Shown here: positions 33,786-45,881 of the stretch, piece after piece
How positions within the stretch are numbered: position 1 is the stretch's first letter
Layout: the number at the start of each line of letters is the position of its first letter
From: Nepenthes gracilis
Taxonomy: Eukaryota > Streptophyta > Magnoliopsida > Caryophyllales > Nepenthaceae
DNA: 64,000 bases
Assembly (NCBI GenBank): GCA_033239525.1
Contig: BSYO01000002.1
Span: 11,504,626-11,568,625 of the forward strand
Reading direction: 5' to 3'
Notes under the pieces: model-generated
Database searches by the model: none
Told to the model about the DNA's origin: nothing
What the model saw: the letters and a program-made list of their open reading frames with translations, nothing else
Program-made: the position numbers and the translations under genes

Positions 33786-35832
33786 TGTATGAAGAAACGG
33801 ATCGTAAACCCTATAGGATCTTCTGTTAGACAGATTCAGAATAGAATTCATAAGTTTAGATCAGTAATTCTATAGAAATTTTTGTAGAATTCTATTTAAA
33901 ATTAGACAAATCTCAAATATACAACCTGTATATTATAACCTATACAAGCATGCAAATATCCAAATTTTATAATTCACATCCTGTAACACATGTACACAGG
34001 ATCACAAGTGTCATCCATGGCTCAAATATAATCCTATCCACTAAATCAGAAACATATAAGAGATGTCATCTAGGATCTGTACAGAATCCAGAAAACATAT
34101 AGCGGAAGCAACTATTTAAACCTGCGGAAGTATAAATACTAATCCAACAAAATTTAGAACGTGTAATAATCATCAATACATAATTTCGTCCACCATTTAG
34201 ACATTTACATACAAAATGCTAGAATTTCCAAATCTTCAGAATTACTTCGAGGCTTCACCGAGGCTCCAGAACTTTCCTTGCTAGTTCTAACTAGGTCTGA
34301 TCATCCAGTATCTTTTCTATAACCTTATCTAGATGGGAAAAAATAAAACAGTGAGTCGAAATCCAATAAGGTACTAAAACATGCAGAACATAATGTTTCC
34401 ATATAGAACATAAATATAGATGAACAATAACATGCACATAGTTCATGAGAAAAGCATAATTCTATACATATAGGTCTCAGTAATCATTATTTATGCTTTC
34501 TTGCAAAACATTATTCGTTAAAGTAGAAAACTACAATATTATCAGGAAAACAGAAGTATTCATGGAATAAAGATAAAGCATAATGCTATTTAAACATGCG
34601 TCAGAATCATGAATCGGTGTAATTATGCTTTGATAATCATAAATCGATAAAATATGCTTCAGAAATCAAAAAACAGTACCAATTCTATAAAGTCTAGAAA
34701 ATTTCTTTTTCTATCAGTAAAGGACCCAACCAGTAGACCCTACTAGTAGAGGGGGCGAATAATCGAGAAAAGATTGTATTCACTCCACACAATCAAAGGC
34801 CACTATCAATCGTCCCTTCTCGTGGGACATCCCGTCTCTTGGGATTTGACACAGTATTGACTGCCAGTATAGTATCTACCCTCTATGGATAGAGTTATCC
34901 TTAATTACCACAATAACCTTCTAAGGCATGTCGGAGAACCTAACCTGACTATATTTCAATCCTGGGTCCTAATTGATAAAATTAGGAAGCTTATAAACTA
35001 TCGTTCTTTGGAAAACCAGTCAAAATTTCACGATTAACCCTTCAGTGCGCTTTAGAAATTCTTAGTAATTTATCAGTATAATTCTGTGTAAATTTTTTAG
35101 ATAAAAATCACCACGTGGACACTATCACAGTACAAATCAACTCTTACATGTCGGACCTTTTGGATTAAAATTGTTAAATCCCTTCATTTTCATGCTTAGG
35201 GTTTCGCCAAACAGTTTGGATGATAAACGGATACCAAATACATGCATTTATTTGAAATCGAAGGTAGATATTGCAGTATATACATGTAAATATAAAATCA
35301 GTCCGATTAATCGGAAGAAACAAGCAGTATTTACAGTAAACATATAAAATCATTGATTTAAAGTATAAATACCATTTCTGAGATATTAAAACATTGTAAA
35401 AATAGTAAATAACGTTCGAAGTACACTTGCCTAAACCTGATCTACTGTTATTTTTACCCGAATCGGAGTACAACGGCCGGATTCCTCTTCTCTTTTTTCC
35501 CTTTCCCTCCTCTCTTCCTCTGTTCTCTGTCGGAATCATAGCGTAAAGGCCGACCAAAATGCGCTCGGCCTTATATAATCAGTCGGGAGCTCAAGCACTG
35601 GCCTCTCGTAACTTCTCACCGCCACTTTGCCTGAGGGTGCCCTTCGAGTAGGCCCTTGCGCAAAATTGCACTACTCCGACACTCGAGCGCACGTCGAGTG
35701 CCGATCCCTCCTTTGGCTAGTTTCGCTCCTTTTTGGTTCGATACCAAATTTTTCATTATACTTAAACCCAAATATGATTTTCATCCACATAATTATTCCA
35801 TAATCATCACGTTTCAGGATCGGGATCTCACA
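33786..35832 (-). mobile_element. Solo LTR1, antisense, splitting host RT
   Basis: Runs from TGTATGAAG to GGGATCTCACA (reverse of a TGTGAGATCCC start); about 2047 bp. It has minus-strand TATA TATATAA (35571-35577) and TTTAGGCAAGTGTACTTCG (about 35420). It interrupts the host codons between MPL and FGLKNAG. The exact ends are uncertain by 1-2 bases because the flanks (CCCCT / CTTTG or CACTT) are not a clean 5-bp duplication. R/U5 resembles the A family. Confidence 0.85.
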
Positions 35833-36669
35833 CTTTGGCCTCAAGAATGCTGGAGCAACCTACCAATGCTTCGTGAACAAAATGTTCGAGGCCTAGATTG
35901 GGAGGAACGCGGAAATATATGTTGCCGAAAGCAGAATGGATGATGACCACATCCATGATTTCGAGGAGACTTTCCAAGTACTCCAAGCCCACAAGATGAA
36001 GCTCAACCAGGTCAAATGTGCGTTCAGGGTAACCTCAGAAAAGTTCTTAAGTTTCATAGTGTCCCAGTGCGGCATAGAAGTGAACCCAAAAAAAATCAGA
36101 GCCATCCTCGATATGAACCCTCCGCAAACTGTGAAAAAAGTCCAAAAACTCATAAGGCACCTGGCAGCCTTATCGCGATTTCTGCCCAAGTCCACAGAGA
36201 AATACCTCTCTTCCTTCAAGGCACTCGAGGGACTAAAATGTCTAGATTTCGGTGGACGGATGAGTGCAAGGAAGCATTTCGAGAGTGAACACGTACCTCA
36301 TCAGCCCACCTCTCTTGAGTTCACCATATGCGGGCGAGGATCTGACCCTACCTAGCCACGTCAGGCACGGCACTTAGCTCAGTGCTCGTCAGAGAGCACG
36401 AGGGCACACAGCGACCCGTGTACTATGTGAGCATGGTATTGACGAACGTGGAGACTCGCTACCCTCTTGCAAAAAGGATTGCGCTGACCATCATTTATTC
36501 GGCACGGAAGCTGAGGTCGTACTTCCAAGCACACCAGATCATGGATCTAACGGATCAACCCTTGAAGTTGATCCTACAGAAGCCGAAGACTTCTGGGCGG
36601 CTGGTCAAGTGTGCTATAGAACTGGAAGAGTTCGGCGTAGAGTTCTGACCACGAGTAGAGTAAAAAGCA
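35833..36669 (+). pseudogene. Host element RT C-terminal part and RNase H
   Basis: Continues FGLKNAGATYQCFVNKMFEA, a stop, then EIYVAES where the catalytic YVDD should be, HDFEETFQVLQAHKMKLNQV, CGIEVNPKKIRAIL and HLAALSRFLPKS. After a shift near 36355-36382 RNase H follows: RPVYYVSMVLTNVETRYPLA, DQPLKLILQKPKTSGRLVK and ELEEFGVEF, with a stop, then PRVE. This RNase H form belongs to the Tat lineage. Coding stops dead at about 36669 where LTR2 repeats begin. Confidence 0.9.
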
Positions 36670-37190
36670 CTCCGTCTGAAAAGTACTCCGTCCAAAAAGC
36701 ACTCCGGCCTCTTTAAAAAAAACTCTAGCCTTAATATGAAAATGAGCTCCGGCTTTGTATAAGAAAATGAGCTCCAAATTTGTATAAGAAAATAAACTCC
36801 GGCTTTAATGTGAAATGAACTCCGGCTTTTTGAGAATAAGAACTCCGGCCTTAATATGAAAATGAGCTCCGACTTTGTATAGGAAAATGAGCTCCGGCTT
36901 TGTATAAGAAAATAAGCTCCGGCCTTAATGTGAAATGAACTCTAGCTTTTTGGAACTCCGGCTTTTTGTTAAAAGACCTCCGGCTTTTGAACCCCAGCTT
37001 TTTGTTAAAAGGAACTCCGGCTTTTGAACTCCGGCTTTTTGTTAAAAAGAACTCCGGCTTTTGAACTCTGGCTTTTGTTGATAAAGAACTCCGGCTTTTG
37101 TTGATAAAGAACTCCAACTTTTGTTAAAAAGGACCTCCGGCCTTTGAGGAAAGACCTCCGGCCTTGTTAAGAAGATCTCCGGTATTAAGA
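36670..37190 (+). repeat. CTCCGGCTTTT minisatellite array in LTR2
   Basis: About 20-26-bp imperfect units around AACTCCGGCTTTT separated by short A/T-rich spacers (TTAAAAAG, GTATAAGAAAATGAG). It is the reverse complement of the arrays in LTR3, LTR4 and LTR5. A second repeat follows: a roughly 60-bp unit containing AGTAGCTGCAG..CCTTAAATGTAGCCG, three copies, 37290-37410. Confidence 0.9.
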
Positions 37191-38098
37191 CGTTAAGAGA
37201 AAGACCTTATGGTGTTCAGTTAATTGCATTATTTGACTGTGATTTTTGGAAAAGCATGAATTACGGATCTAAGTGTTTGATGGCAGAGTAGCTGCAGGCC
37301 TTAAATGTAGCCGTTATTGAGGTATGATGGCCGAGTAGCTGCAGGCCTTAAATGTAGCCGTTATTGAGATATGATGGTCGAGTAGCTGCAGACCTTAAAT
37401 GTAGCCGGTTTTTGACTGAAATGAATTTGGAAACAGAAGCATGTTTTTGAAAGACAATTTGCATGAAAATGACTTTGGAATCTGTTTGCATCAACAACTC
37501 CGGCCATGTTTTATGAAACTGCACATATATATGCCTCTATTGCATTATGCCTGTTCGTCACGATATGACTATGCATGATTTCTACATGAGAGTACCTTGC
37601 TGGGCCTTGTAGCTCACTCTTACTATTTTTCAAATGATGATGATGACGAGTTTATGCCTGACGAAAAAGAGTGAAGTCTGAAGGGACTAAATAGGCAGGA
37701 TAGCTGGCCGGAATGTTAAGCAGCAAAGCAACAAAAAAATTGATGTTTCTCTTTTGATGTTTTGGGTCAGATTTGTATATGACCTCTATTGTTAGAAATC
37801 TATGAATATTAGTATGCCTCCGTATGATGTCATGATTTGAGTAAATTGTGATTCCTAGTGGCATCTCAGTTTATTTCGGGACCTTCATGTCAGACTGACC
37901 TCTTCATTGGCCGGTCATATAAGAACCAAAAACCTTGGAGGCCAACTCAAGGAGTTCGGCCTTAAAGCGATCCTGTGCACGCGTCGTGTTGATAAAAAAG
38001 AAAAAGAAAAAAATTTTGAAGTCCACCTTTAATTAGAGCTATGATCATTTTCGATCGACAGGCGGCCGCATGCGGTGGAATGTGGCCGGTCCGTCACA
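36670..38098 (+). mobile_element. Partial LTR2, sense (5' part deleted)
   Basis: Ends CGGTGGAATGTGGCCGGTCCGTCACA, the same terminus as LTR6 (58726) and the inverted start of LTR4 (42307). The left edge falls inside its CTCCGGCTTTT array, not at a TG start. The host sequence from the end of RNase H to the integrase zinc finger is also missing here. A deletion spanning host DNA and the LTR's 5' half is the simplest explanation. Confidence 0.85.
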
Positions 38099-38748
38099 AG
38101 AACGCAACGGAGTTCCTCCGCCAAAATATCGTTTGCCATTTCAGGATTCCCAAGGTCGTAGTGACTGACATCAGAACCCAGTTCACCGGTGAATGATTCA
38201 CAAAGTACTATGCAAGTCTGAGCATCAGACTGGTTCATACGTCTGTGGTGTACCCTTAGGCAAACGGACAAATTGAGGTCACCAATCGCACGCTGCTACA
38301 CAGACTGAAAACCATACTAGAAGACTCAGGGGGTACTTTGGTCGATGAGTTGCCTTCCGTCCTCTAGTCATATTGAACAATCCCGCAGGTGCCAATGAGA
38401 AATATGCCCTTCAACCTCTGCTACGGAGTTGAAGCGGTTGTCCCCATTGAAATGGGACTTCCCTGCCTGCGAGTCGAATGCTTCGATCCAGCCATCAACT
38501 CCCAAAGACTCAGAGAGTGCCTCGACTTGCTCTCGAAAGTTCACGAAGCGGCCTGCCTGAGGAATGCAGCCTACTAGCAGCACATCACATGGTACTACAA
38601 TAAGCGGTGAAGGCATGTCCACTTGAGGTTAGAGACCTGGTCCTCCAAAGCATAGAGGCCGCAGGAAAGGCCGCTAACGGGAACAAGCTCTCCCCTGGCT
38701 AGGAAGGCCTGTTCCTCGTCTCAGCAATCCTTTGAAGTGAAACATACA
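38099..38748 (+). pseudogene. Host element integrase
   Basis: Tat-lineage integrase core and C-terminus: KNATEFLRQNIVCHFRIPKV, VVTDIRTQFTGE (second catalytic Asp), a stop, QIEVTNRTLLHRLKTILED (catalytic Glu), MPFNLCYGVEAVVPIEMGLP, RVECFDPAINSQRLRECLDL and EAACLRNAAY. There are at least five in-frame stops. The zinc finger and first Asp were lost with the deletion at LTR2. It continues at 41954 after LTR3. Confidence 0.92.
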
Positions 38749-39619
38749 TGTGACGACCCGACTTTTTATTATCATCAAAAGCCATCGTCAAATCCAAGTC
38801 CTTACAAATAAAAAGATATAAAGGTGAACATAAAAATTTTTCTTCTCTTCATTTGAACCTGAGATGCATACTAAAGATTTATAATTTCATTAATCCCAAA
38901 GTATCACGGAAACATATTAACATTCATAAACAGCGGAATAAATTTTACAAGTTTTCTCACAAACAAAATAAACAAAGCTCCCAAAAATCTGCTCCAGCCA
39001 GCTTAAACATTCAGCTACCATAGGATTCTACTCAACTTCATCCTCCATAAGCTTGTCATCTGAAAAGTTGCAAGAATGAGCTTACAAAGCCCAGCAGGAT
39101 ACTCACATGCAGAAAATATCAGTATACATTTAATATAAATTCATAGCATAGCATAAGAAAAATAATCATATCGTTTCTTCATCAGTTCTTATTCTTTTCA
39201 TCTTGTCTTTGGAAAATTCATCAAAGTCATTCGGAATTCGTATCATCTTTAGGGACCGGACGGGAGCGGACAACATCGAGGACGGGTTGTGTGCTACCCC
39301 ACAACCTAAAGCCGTATCCCCTCATTATGCTCCCCGGGGCGGGAGGTAATGCCTTTAACCCGGCATACGGGGCATAGTCCATAATTCTTATGCCACCAAA
39401 AGGTCCCCTCCCGTGGCCCAGGAGGCATCCTCGAGTATCACTCCAATATCCTTCATCCATCTTTAACAGTAAGCTTAATGGAAACTCGATTCTTGGTTCG
39501 TGTTCTTTAATGGCCAATCATCATAGATCAAAAGTCGGAAGAGTTCCACCTGCTGTCCATAATACAGATGTTTTCATATAGTCTTGTTCTTTACTTCATT
39601 CATTGAAGTCCATATCATC

Positions 39620-40795
39620 TTATCAAAAGCCGGAGTTCATCTTTCAAAAATCCGAAGTTCAATATCCGAAGTTCTTTTCCAATAAAAAGGACAGTCTTGT
39701 TTATTAAATTTTCGAAGTTCTTTTCAAACGGAAGGCCGTAGTTCATGAAGCCAAAGTTCTTTTATTATTGCCGGAGTTCTTTTCTTACAAAGCCGGAGTT
39801 CGTTTCTTTAATCAAAGCCGGAGTTCTTTTCTGAATCCAAAGATCATCAAAACTGGAGTTCTTTATTCATAAAGGACGAAGTACATTTTTAACAAAGTCC
39901 GAAGTTCTTTTTCTTAAAAGGGACAGAGTGCCTTTCTTTTCAAAAGGGACGGAGTGCCTTTCTTACCAAAAATCCGGAGTGCTTTTTGAACAAATGACGG
40001 AGTGCTTCTTTTAAAATGGACGGAGTGCTTTTCTTTTCCATAATCCGGAGTTCTTTTTGAACAAAGGGACGGAGTGCTTCTTTTAAAATGGACGGAGTGC
40101 TTTTCTTTTCCATAATCCAGAGTGCTTAAAGGGACGGAGTGCTTCATTTAAAAGGGACGGAGTGCTTTTCTTTCAAAATCCGAAGTTCATAATTCCGAAG
40201 TTTATTTTCTTCCGAAGCTCTAAAATCCAGAGTTCATTTTCTTATAAAATCCGAAGCTCTAAAATCCGAAGTTCAAAAAAAAAACCGGAGTTCATTTCAG
40301 AAACCGAAGTTCTTTGTTAAATGCCGAAGTTCTTGTATCATGAGTTGTTATCAAAAACCAGAGTAAAAGTCGAAGTAAAAAGCCGGAGTTCTCTTTTTCT
40401 ACAGTAGGCCGGAGTTCTTTTTCAAACAGAAGGCCGGAGTTCTTTTTCAAACAGAAGACCGGAGTTCTTTTCTATCAAAAATCCAGAGCTCTAAAATTCG
40501 GAGTGTGTTTCTGTTTAAAATCCGAAGCTCTTAATCCGGAGTGCTTTCTGTTAAAGTCTGAAGTTCTTAAATTCAGAGTGCATTTTCTATTAAAATCCGA
40601 AGTTTTAAATTCGAAGTGCTTTCTGCCAAAACCTGAAGTTCTTACATCCGGAGTTTATTTACTGTTAATCAAGGTTCTAATTCGAAGTTCATTTTTTCAA
40701 AATGCCGGAGCTCTAAATCATTTTCTGTAAAATGCCGGAGGTCTTTTATCTTAAATTCAGAGATCTTTTTGACAGAACAGAAATCAATAGCAGGA
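39620..40795 (-). repeat. CCGGAGTTC array 1 in LTR3
   Basis: About 1.2 kb of imperfect units (plus-strand form GCCGGAGTTCTTTT + A-rich spacer). It shows local subfamilies: a cluster of GGACGGAGTGCTTTT units at 39910-40170 inside a field of CCGAAGTTC and CCGGAGTTC units. Such patchiness is expected from slippage or unequal exchange. Confidence 0.9.
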
Positions 40796-41399
40796 ATTCT
40801 TGTTTCATCTTAAGGCCTAAATTCTTTTCCGTAACATGCATTTATCAAAATTCATAACAATTGACAATTAATCAATAAACAGAATAAATCTATCATCATG
40901 CGTAATAGAATTTCCTTTAAACATGCATTTCAGAACGATAAGTCATAAAACAGCAAAATCATACTTCATACAGAATATCATATACTTTCATAGCAACATA
41001 ATTAAACATGAGTTTTAGAAATAGGGGTGAGTATCTTGTCTGAATTCTTTTCTACTTTGCCTTAGCTTTCGGTCTCTTTCTTTACTAGGAGCTTCTAGTG
41101 GGTGCCTTTTTCTGATGTTCTTAAGCCCTTATTTATAGCCCGTGAATTAGGTGGCCATCATTTATGATTTCCTACTTTCCAAAGGTATCATTTATGATTT
41201 TACATTTTTCAAAGAGGGTCATTTATGACTTTGCATTTTCAAAACTTTGGAATTAGCTAGTTCATTTATGTCGTGTGTTCCCAACATCATAAGTCATCAC
41301 TCCGGCTCCTTCACTTTCTTGAACAACTTTTGATTTCAAAACCTGCTCCAAGGCGGACTTATTTTTTTAATGAGAAATCCTGAGTAGGTTTTAGTGTCA

Positions 41400-41865
41400 A
41401 ATGCCGGAGCTCTTTATTCACAGGAAATCCGAATTGTTTTCAACAAAGGAAATTCCGGAGTAGTTTTTCGTATCAGAAGCCGGAGGTCTTAATTCACAGG
41501 AAATCCGGACTTCTTTTCTCCAACGAAATCCGGACTTCTGTTCACCACGGAATCCGGAGTTCTTTTTACCAAGGGAAATCTGGACTTCTTTTCTCCAAAG
41601 GAAAATCCGGAATGCTTTTCATCAAGGGAAATCCGGACTTCTTTTCTCCAAGGGAAATCCGGACTTCTTTTCTTCAAGGAAATTCGGACTTCTTTTTACC
41701 AATGAAATTCGGACTTCTTTTTCCCTAATGAAATCCGGACTTCTTTTTTCCCAACAAAATCCGGACTTCTTTTTCCTCACATAAAGGGCGGAGTTCTTTT
41801 TCCAACAAAAGGACAGAGTTCTTTTTGCTGAAAGGGCGGAGTGCCTTGGATGGAGTTCTTATCTT
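41400..41865 (-). repeat. CCGGACTTC array 2 in LTR3
   Basis: A homogenised block of AAATCCGGACTTCTTTT units (about 41495-41775) flanked by GGCGGAGT units. It lies upstream, in LTR sense, of the first array and separate from it by the TATA/leader region. Confidence 0.88.
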
Positions 41866-41953
41866 AAGGCCAACTTATTACATTTTCCGGTCAACTAGCG
41901 TTGACTGGACCCGATGACTGAATTTTCTAGGTTTTGAAATTTGGATCGTTACA

Positions 41954-42105
41954 GTACAAGCTATGCACCCAGGATGGCAAGTTAGTCCCAAGGACCTAGA
42001 ATGAAACCAACCTTAGAAAATACTACCAGTAGGTTTTCTCCGAACCCAGGTAAGACGCCTGCATGCCATGAAGAATGCTTGTACATATATTGTATGTTTT
42101 CATTT
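41954..42105 (+). pseudogene. Host element integrase C-terminal end
   Basis: The host frame continues after LTR3: YKLCTQDGKLVPRT, a stop, NETNLRKYYQ, a stop. This is the last segment of Tat-type pol (family form YKL-T-DGE-VPRTWNAENLRKYY). It marks the end of sense coding in the host element. Confidence 0.85.
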
Positions 42106-42111
42106 AATAAA
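42106..42111 (+). terminator. Sense polyadenylation signal-like AATAAA
   Basis: TTTAATAAAGC about 60 bp past the pol end. It could terminate sense transcripts or be chance in AT-rich DNA. Confidence 0.35.
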
Positions 42112-44386
42112 GCTGATCATTCTTGTTATTTTGTGTGTCCATTGACATGAGTGTTTGTATGCATGACATTTCAAAAACAAAATGACCAAAGCTACCCCTA
42201 AGTCGAACGAATCCTCATCCGTCCGTAAACTAGAATCTTGGCTCCGCGCCAAATAGCCCAAAAAAGGCCATGTCTGAACCTCGACACCATGTCGAGTGGC
42301 CCGTAGTGTGACGGACCGGCCATATTCTACCACATACAGCCGCCGTCAAAGCTAGTCTTTACACATAAACAGTATAACACTAACTAGGTGGACATAAAAA
42401 TTTTTCTTTTATTTTATATATACATTTCATTTCGTACGCAGGATCGCTTAAAGCTGAACTCCTTGAGTTGGCCTCAAAAGTTTTTGGTTCTTACTTGACC
42501 GGCCAATGAAGAGGACGGTCGGACATGAAGGTCCTGAAACAAGCTGAGATGCCACTAGGAATCATTAAATTACTCAAACCATAACATCGTACGGAAGCAT
42601 ACTATATTCATTAACTTTCATAGCGGTAGTATTGTACAAAATGCTTCCCAAAATAATCAACAGAGAGAGTACATCAAGTCTGTTCTTGCCATGATGCATA
42701 ATTCTGGCCAGCTACCCGTCCTAGCTCGTCCACCTTACTCTCTCATTTATCGTCATCCGTAATCTTCTCATCATCTGAAAATAGCAAGACTGAGTTACGA
42801 AGCCCAGCAAGGTATCCACATGCAGAAAACATTAACGTACATATCATCGGGTCAAAGTAGAGATTCATAACATAAACTTAGCTTGCGAAAAGTCATCATA
42901 TCAATTCTTCTTAAGTTCAAAAATCCTGGTTCTTCTTCTTGTTATATTTTCTTCAGAAAATTCATAGAAAGCCGAACAAATTACTTATCATCTTTAGGGA
43001 TCGGACGGGACCGAACAACATCGAGGAAGGGTTGTGTGCTACCCCACAACCTAGAGCCGTATCCTCTCATTATGCTCCTCGAGGCGGGAGATAATGCCTT
43101 TAACCTGGCATACGGGGCTATAGTCCATAGCCCTTGTGCCACCAAAATTCTCTCCCCGTGGCCCAGGAGGCAGTCCTCAAGTGTCACTCCAATATCCTTC
43201 ATCCATCTTTAACAGCAAGTTTAATGGAAACTCGGTTCTTGGTTCATATCTTTTAATGGCTATCCATCATAGTTCAAAAGCCGGAAGTCGTAGAGTTCCA
43301 CTTGCTGTCCGGATTACATACATTTTTCCTTATTCTCATAACCTTTATTCTTAACTTCAAATAATTGAAGTCCGTAAAGCCTTTCCTTTAATAGCTTAAA
43401 ACCGAAGGTCTTTTGTCAAAATATCAAAGGTCTTACTTATCAAAGCCGGAGGTCTTTACTCAAAAGCCAAAGTTCTTCTTATCAAAAGCCAGAGTTCTTT
43501 CTAACAAAAGCTGGAGGTCTTTACTCAAAAGCTAAAGTTCTTTTTATCAAAAACCAGAGTTCTTTTTATCAAAAGTTGAAGGTCTTTTCAATAAAAGCCG
43601 AAGTTCTTTTTATCAAAAGCCGGAGTTCAAAAGTCGGAGGTCTTTTCAAAAGCCGAAGTTCTTTTTGTCAAAATTTGGAGTTCAAAAGCCGGAGGTCTTT
43701 TCAAAATCCGAAATTCTTTTTGTCAAAAGCCGGAGTTGTTTTTATCAAATGCCGAAGGTCTTTTTCGTAAAGGTTGGAGTTCTTTCTCTTAAAGCCTGAG
43801 TTCTCTTCTCAAAAGCCAATTTTTCTTTTCTTAAAAGCCAGAGGTCTTTTTCTCAAAAGCCGGAGGTCTTTTTCGTAAAAGTTGGAATTCTTTCTCTTAA
43901 AAGCCAGAGGTCTTTTTCTCAAAAGCCGAAGTTCTTTTCTTAAAAGCCGGAGGTCTTTTTAAATATGCAATGGACGGACTACTTAAAACATGCAATCATC
44001 AAAGTTTATGTAGAAGGGCAAACAACCATACTTTATACATAAAGAAACCAGACATCATGAATGACAGGGTTCCTTTTAAACATGCAGATAACAGAAATTC
44101 TTTCTTAATTCAAATGATCAGAACAAATATCGTACATGCCGAAACATAAGTTCATCAAAAATCAGATATACTTGCGTTACAAACATGCATATACTTGCAT
44201 TAAATCATGATCTTAAAACGAGGAGGGTACACTTGCCTGAATCTCCTTGCTTAGAGCCTGAATCTCCATACTTAGAGCCTGAATCTCCTTACTCAGAGCC
44301 TTCGTGGAATTCTTTCTTGGTTCTTTCACCAGAAAGCTTAGCCGAGAGCTTTCCTCTTCCCCCGTTTCCTTAAATTCTCTAGTTCC

Positions 44387-44396
44387 CTATTTATAG
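44387..44396 (-). promoter_or_regulatory. TATA box, LTR4 copy 1
   Basis: CTATAAATAG on the minus strand, about 160 bases upstream (in LTR sense) of the GCAAGTGTACCCTC motif. It is duplicated at 45873-45881. Confidence 0.7.
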
Positions 44397-45872
44397 GCCT
44401 TTGTTTTGACGGTAGCAGGTAGGCAGGTCAATCACTCTGGGGTGGTTGGGAGTAAGCTACTTACTCAGGTATGGTCATTCTGACTTTACTTTTCGTAAGG
44501 GCTTCCTTACTATTTCGGTTAACTGGCATTGCAGGCATGATTATTCATCATTAGTCATCACGTCAATCAATCGGGTGGTCAACTCTTTCTTGACTTCTCT
44601 TCACATTTTTCGGTCTCCTTCTTACCCTGATTAGCCTTTAATTCTTTTAAATGTTCATCCTTTATTTCCGGTCAACTTGCGTTGACCTGATTAGGTTTTC
44701 TCTTTCGTGTTTTTGGTCAACTGGCATTGACCGGATTTAGTTACTCCTTCATACATATTCCTGTCAACTGGTGTTGACCGGATTTTACTTACCTTTAACC
44801 TTTTCCAGTCTCCTTTTTCCCTCCACGTTTTCCCTTCATGCTTTAACATCTTAATTGAAATCCGTAAAGCCTTTTCTTTAACATCTTAAAACCGAAGGTC
44901 TTTTGTCAAAATATCAGAAGTCTTACTTATCAAAGCCGGAGGTCTTTACTCAAAAGCTGAAGTTCTTCTTATCAAAAGCCGGAGTTCTTTCTAACAAAAG
45001 CCGAAGGTCTTTACTCAAAAGCCGGAGTTCTTTTTATCAAAAGCCGGAGTTCTTTTTATCAAAAGCTAGAGGTCTTTTCAATAAAAGCCGGAAGTTCTTT
45101 TATCAAAAGCCGGAGGTCTTTTCAAAAGCTGAAGTTCTTTTTGCCAAAAGCCAAAGTTCTTTTTATCAAAGGCCGGAGGTCTTTTTCGTAAAGGTCGGAG
45201 TTCTTTCTCTTAAAGCCGGAGTTCTCTTCTCAAAAGCTGGTTTTCCTTTTCTTAAAAGCCGGAGGTCTTTTTCTCAAAAACTGGAGTTCTTTTCTTAAAA
45301 GCTGGAAGTCTTTTTCTCAAGAGCAGGAGTTCTTTTTTTAAAAGCCGGAGGTCTTTTTCATAAAAGTCGGAGTTCTTTCTCTAAAAAGCCGGAGGTCTTT
45401 TTCTCAAAGGTCGGAGTTCTTTTTCTTAAAATCCGGAGTTCTTTTTAAACATGCAATGGATGGACTACTTAAAACATGCAATCATCAAAGTTCATGCAGA
45501 AGGGCAAATAACCATACTTCGTACATAAAGAAATCAGACATCATGAATGACAGGGTTCCTTTTAAACATGCGGATAACAGAAATTCTTTCTTAATTCAAA
45601 CGATCAGAACAAATATCGTACATGCTGAAACATAAGTTCATCAAAAATCAGATATACTTGCGTTACAAACATGCATATACTTGCATTAAATCATGATTTT
45701 AAAACGATGAGGGTACACTTGCCTAAATCTCCTTACTTAGAGCCTGAATCTCCTTACTTAGAGCCTGAATCTCCTTACTCAAAGCCTTCGTGAAATTCTT
45801 TCTTGGTTCTTTCACCAAAAAGCTTAGCCGAAAGCTTTCCCCTTCCCTCGTTTCCTTAAATTCTCTAGTTCC

Positions 45873-45881
45873 CTATTTATA
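45873..45881 (-). promoter_or_regulatory. TATA box, LTR4 copy 2
   Basis: TATAAATAG on the minus strand in the second duplicated unit, giving this LTR two potential start regions 1.49 kb apart. Confidence 0.7.

Larger units (their letters stand above)
38749..41953 (-). mobile_element. Solo LTR3, antisense, in host integrase
   Basis: TGTGACGACCCG to GGATCGTTACA; 3205 bp. Flanks ATACA (38744-38748) and GTACA (41954-41958) match at 4 of 5 bases, and host codons resume exactly after it. The minus-strand TATA CTATAAAT lies at 41131-41138, and an inverted W-box pair at 41888-41907. Two large arrays fill most of its U3. Confidence 0.9.

Noticed and set aside
39620..41865. Heat-shock elements in the GAAGTTC units
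   Set aside because: Spacing is GAA-N1-TTC, not the GAA-N2-TTC of a heat-shock element, and most units lack even that.
42106..42111. Strong transcription terminator after host pol
   Set aside because: A single AATAAA in AT-rich DNA is weak evidence; kept only as a low-confidence feature.
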